This document shows, one piece after another, positions 5,580 to 5,972 of a stretch of DNA of 5,972 nt. Below the pieces are notes generated by a model. The model saw only the letters and a program-made list of their open reading frames with translations. It had not been told where the DNA came from and searched no databases. Location: the NCBI GenBank assembly GCA_003497505.1, contig DNNV01000252.1, positions 1-5,972 on the forward strand, given 5' to 3'. Each line of letters opens with the position of its first letter. Position 1 is the stretch's first letter. The stretch comes from Clostridiales bacterium (GTDB taxonomy: Bacteria; Bacillota; Clostridia; Tissierellales; Sedimentibacteraceae). Both the position numbers and the translations under genes were made by a program.

Positions 5580-5653
5580 TCGGGATGACAGGATTCGAAC
5601 CTGCGGCCCCAAACACCCCATGCTTGTGCGCTACCAAACTGCGCTACATCCCG
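5580..5653 (-). tRNA. tRNA-Pro (anticodon GGG)
   Basis: A complete 74-base cloverleaf is readable on the minus strand. The acceptor stem CGGGATG pairs perfectly with CATCCCG; the D arm is GCGC-AGTTTGGTA-GCGC; the anticodon arm is CAAGC-ATGGGGT-GTTTG (one G-U pair); the variable loop has 5 bases; the T arm is GCAGG-TTCGAAT-CCTGT. The loop gives U33, anticodon GGG (5619-5617) and G37. C1-G72 and discriminator A73 are the bacterial proline identity bases. It should read CCC and CCU. The 3' CCA is not encoded (the sequence after A73 is TTCG), so it must be added by nucleotidyltransferase. The gene has its own promoter and a terminator right after it, and so is probably a single-gene unit. Confidence 0.97.
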
Positions 5654-5664
5654 AATACTTTACT

Positions 5665-5693
5665 ATTATAAACAATAAACACTTATTTGTAAA
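5665..5693 (-). promoter_or_regulatory. Near-consensus sigma-A-type promoter of tRNA-Pro
   Basis: On the minus strand TTTACA (5693-5688) and a perfect TATAAT (5670-5665) are separated by exactly 17 bp. Transcription should start around 5658, leaving a leader of only about five bases before the mature tRNA 5' end. The -35 lies 11 bp from the stop codon of the upstream flavodoxin-like gene. Confidence 0.85.
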
Positions 5694-5719
5694 GACTTAA
5701 AATTTTAATAATTATAAAA
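5693..5719 (+). repeat. 27-bp A/T-rich inverted repeat, right copy
   Basis: This is the plus-strand partner of 1427-1401, matching in 26 of 27 positions. It covers the last codons and stop of the flavodoxin-like gene (minus strand, stop at 5707-5705) and touches the outer base of the tRNA promoter -35. Because part of it is coding, it is less likely to be a free-standing terminal repeat. Confidence 0.5.
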
Positions 5720-5972
5720 TTTCTGATGATCTTTTGGTAATTTTTTTATATTTAAGGCGAATTCCGCCGCCCTGTTCCTTATGTTTTCCACCTTTTCAAT
5801 TTCACCGGGGTCGTTGGCCGTTTCCATCAATGCAAATTTAGGAGGAAGCATGAAGGTTTTGTTTATGTTCAACGAGCTTATGAGCTGCTCTGCAATTATG
5901 TCGCTGCCGCTGAAGCCTGATACTATTATTGAATACATGTATTTGTCATAAAATTTTACTTTTCTAAACAGT
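5705..5972 (-). CDS. Partial CDS, C-terminal end of a probable flavodoxin-like / NADPH-dependent FMN reductase
   Basis: The frame is open from the right edge (base 5971) to TAA at 5707-5705, giving 88 residues. The ATG at 5938 is internal: the frame continues upstream of it (LFRKVKFYDKYMYS...) and no ribosome-binding site precedes it. The strand-like YSIIVSGFSGSDIIAEQLISS resembles the late part of flavodoxin-fold NAD(P)H-dependent oxidoreductases, where a beta strand leads into a Gly-rich turn and helix. A Pro-rich linker (FMLPPKFALMETANDPGEI) and a final charged helix (EKVENIRNRAAEFALNIKKL) follow. The flavin-binding N-terminal motif lies outside the window, so the family call is tentative. 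No terminator separates it from the tRNA promoter, so readthrough into the tRNA is possible. Confidence 0.6.
   Translation of the reverse strand, partial: LFRKVKFYDKYMYSIIVSGFSGSDIIAEQLISSLNINKTFMLPPKFALMETANDPGEIEKVENIRNRAAEFALNIKKLPKDHQKFYNY

Noticed and set aside
5376..5621. Minus-strand frame of 81 codons crossing the tRNA, the terminator and the end of the PqqD-like gene
   Set aside because: It starts within the tRNA-Pro sequence and reads through the terminator; this is a typical false frame over a tRNA gene.
5705..5938. Complete 77-residue protein starting at ATG 5938
   Set aside because: The frame stays open to the window edge, no ribosome-binding site precedes this ATG, and the sequence looks like the C-terminal part of a longer flavodoxin-like protein.

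Overview
The window reads as chromosome of a low-GC, Gram-positive, clostridia-like anaerobe. The signs are A/T-rich intergenic DNA, strong AGGAGG-type ribosome-binding sites, a TTG start, a DUF1292 protein, an M20C PepD-type dipeptidase, an OPT-family transporter and a clostridial-style PqqD-like protein. The species cannot be fixed from this sequence.

Left block, minus strand, positions 1-1299, read right to left. First comes a very acidic DUF1292 protein with a Cys/His-rich N-terminus (904-1299). A terminator-like hairpin follows, then a hemolysin III/TrhA-family seven-helix membrane protein (188-838), then the first 41 codons of an unidentified gene that starts with TTG and leaves the window at base 1.

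Intergenic region 1300-1714. This divergent control region is very A/T-rich. It holds a plausible minus-strand promoter for the DUF1292 gene, a weaker plus-strand extended -10 candidate, a G/C-richer structured island that ends in a hairpin and T-tract, and a nine-codon open frame with its own ribosome-binding site ending four bases before the dipeptidase gene. It also carries a 27-bp A/T-rich sequence that recurs inverted (26 of 27 identical) at 5693-5719. The two copies therefore bracket the plus-strand operon and the tRNA gene.

Plus-strand operon 1715-5499. A PepD-like M20C dipeptidase is followed after 21 bp by an OPT-family oligopeptide transporter, whose stop overlaps by one base (TAATG) the start of a small PqqD-like protein. 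The first two genes suggest import of small peptides and their hydrolysis in the cytoplasm. The PqqD-like protein belongs to a fold that binds peptides (RiPP recognition element), but no RiPP enzyme or precursor is visible, so its role here is open. This three-gene association is the most interesting feature of the window.

Right block. A strong bidirectional terminator separates the operon from a convergent tRNA-Pro(GGG) gene, which has a near-consensus promoter on the minus strand. Beyond it, also on the minus strand, is the C-terminal end of a probable flavodoxin-like/NADPH-dependent FMN reductase gene that enters from the right edge.
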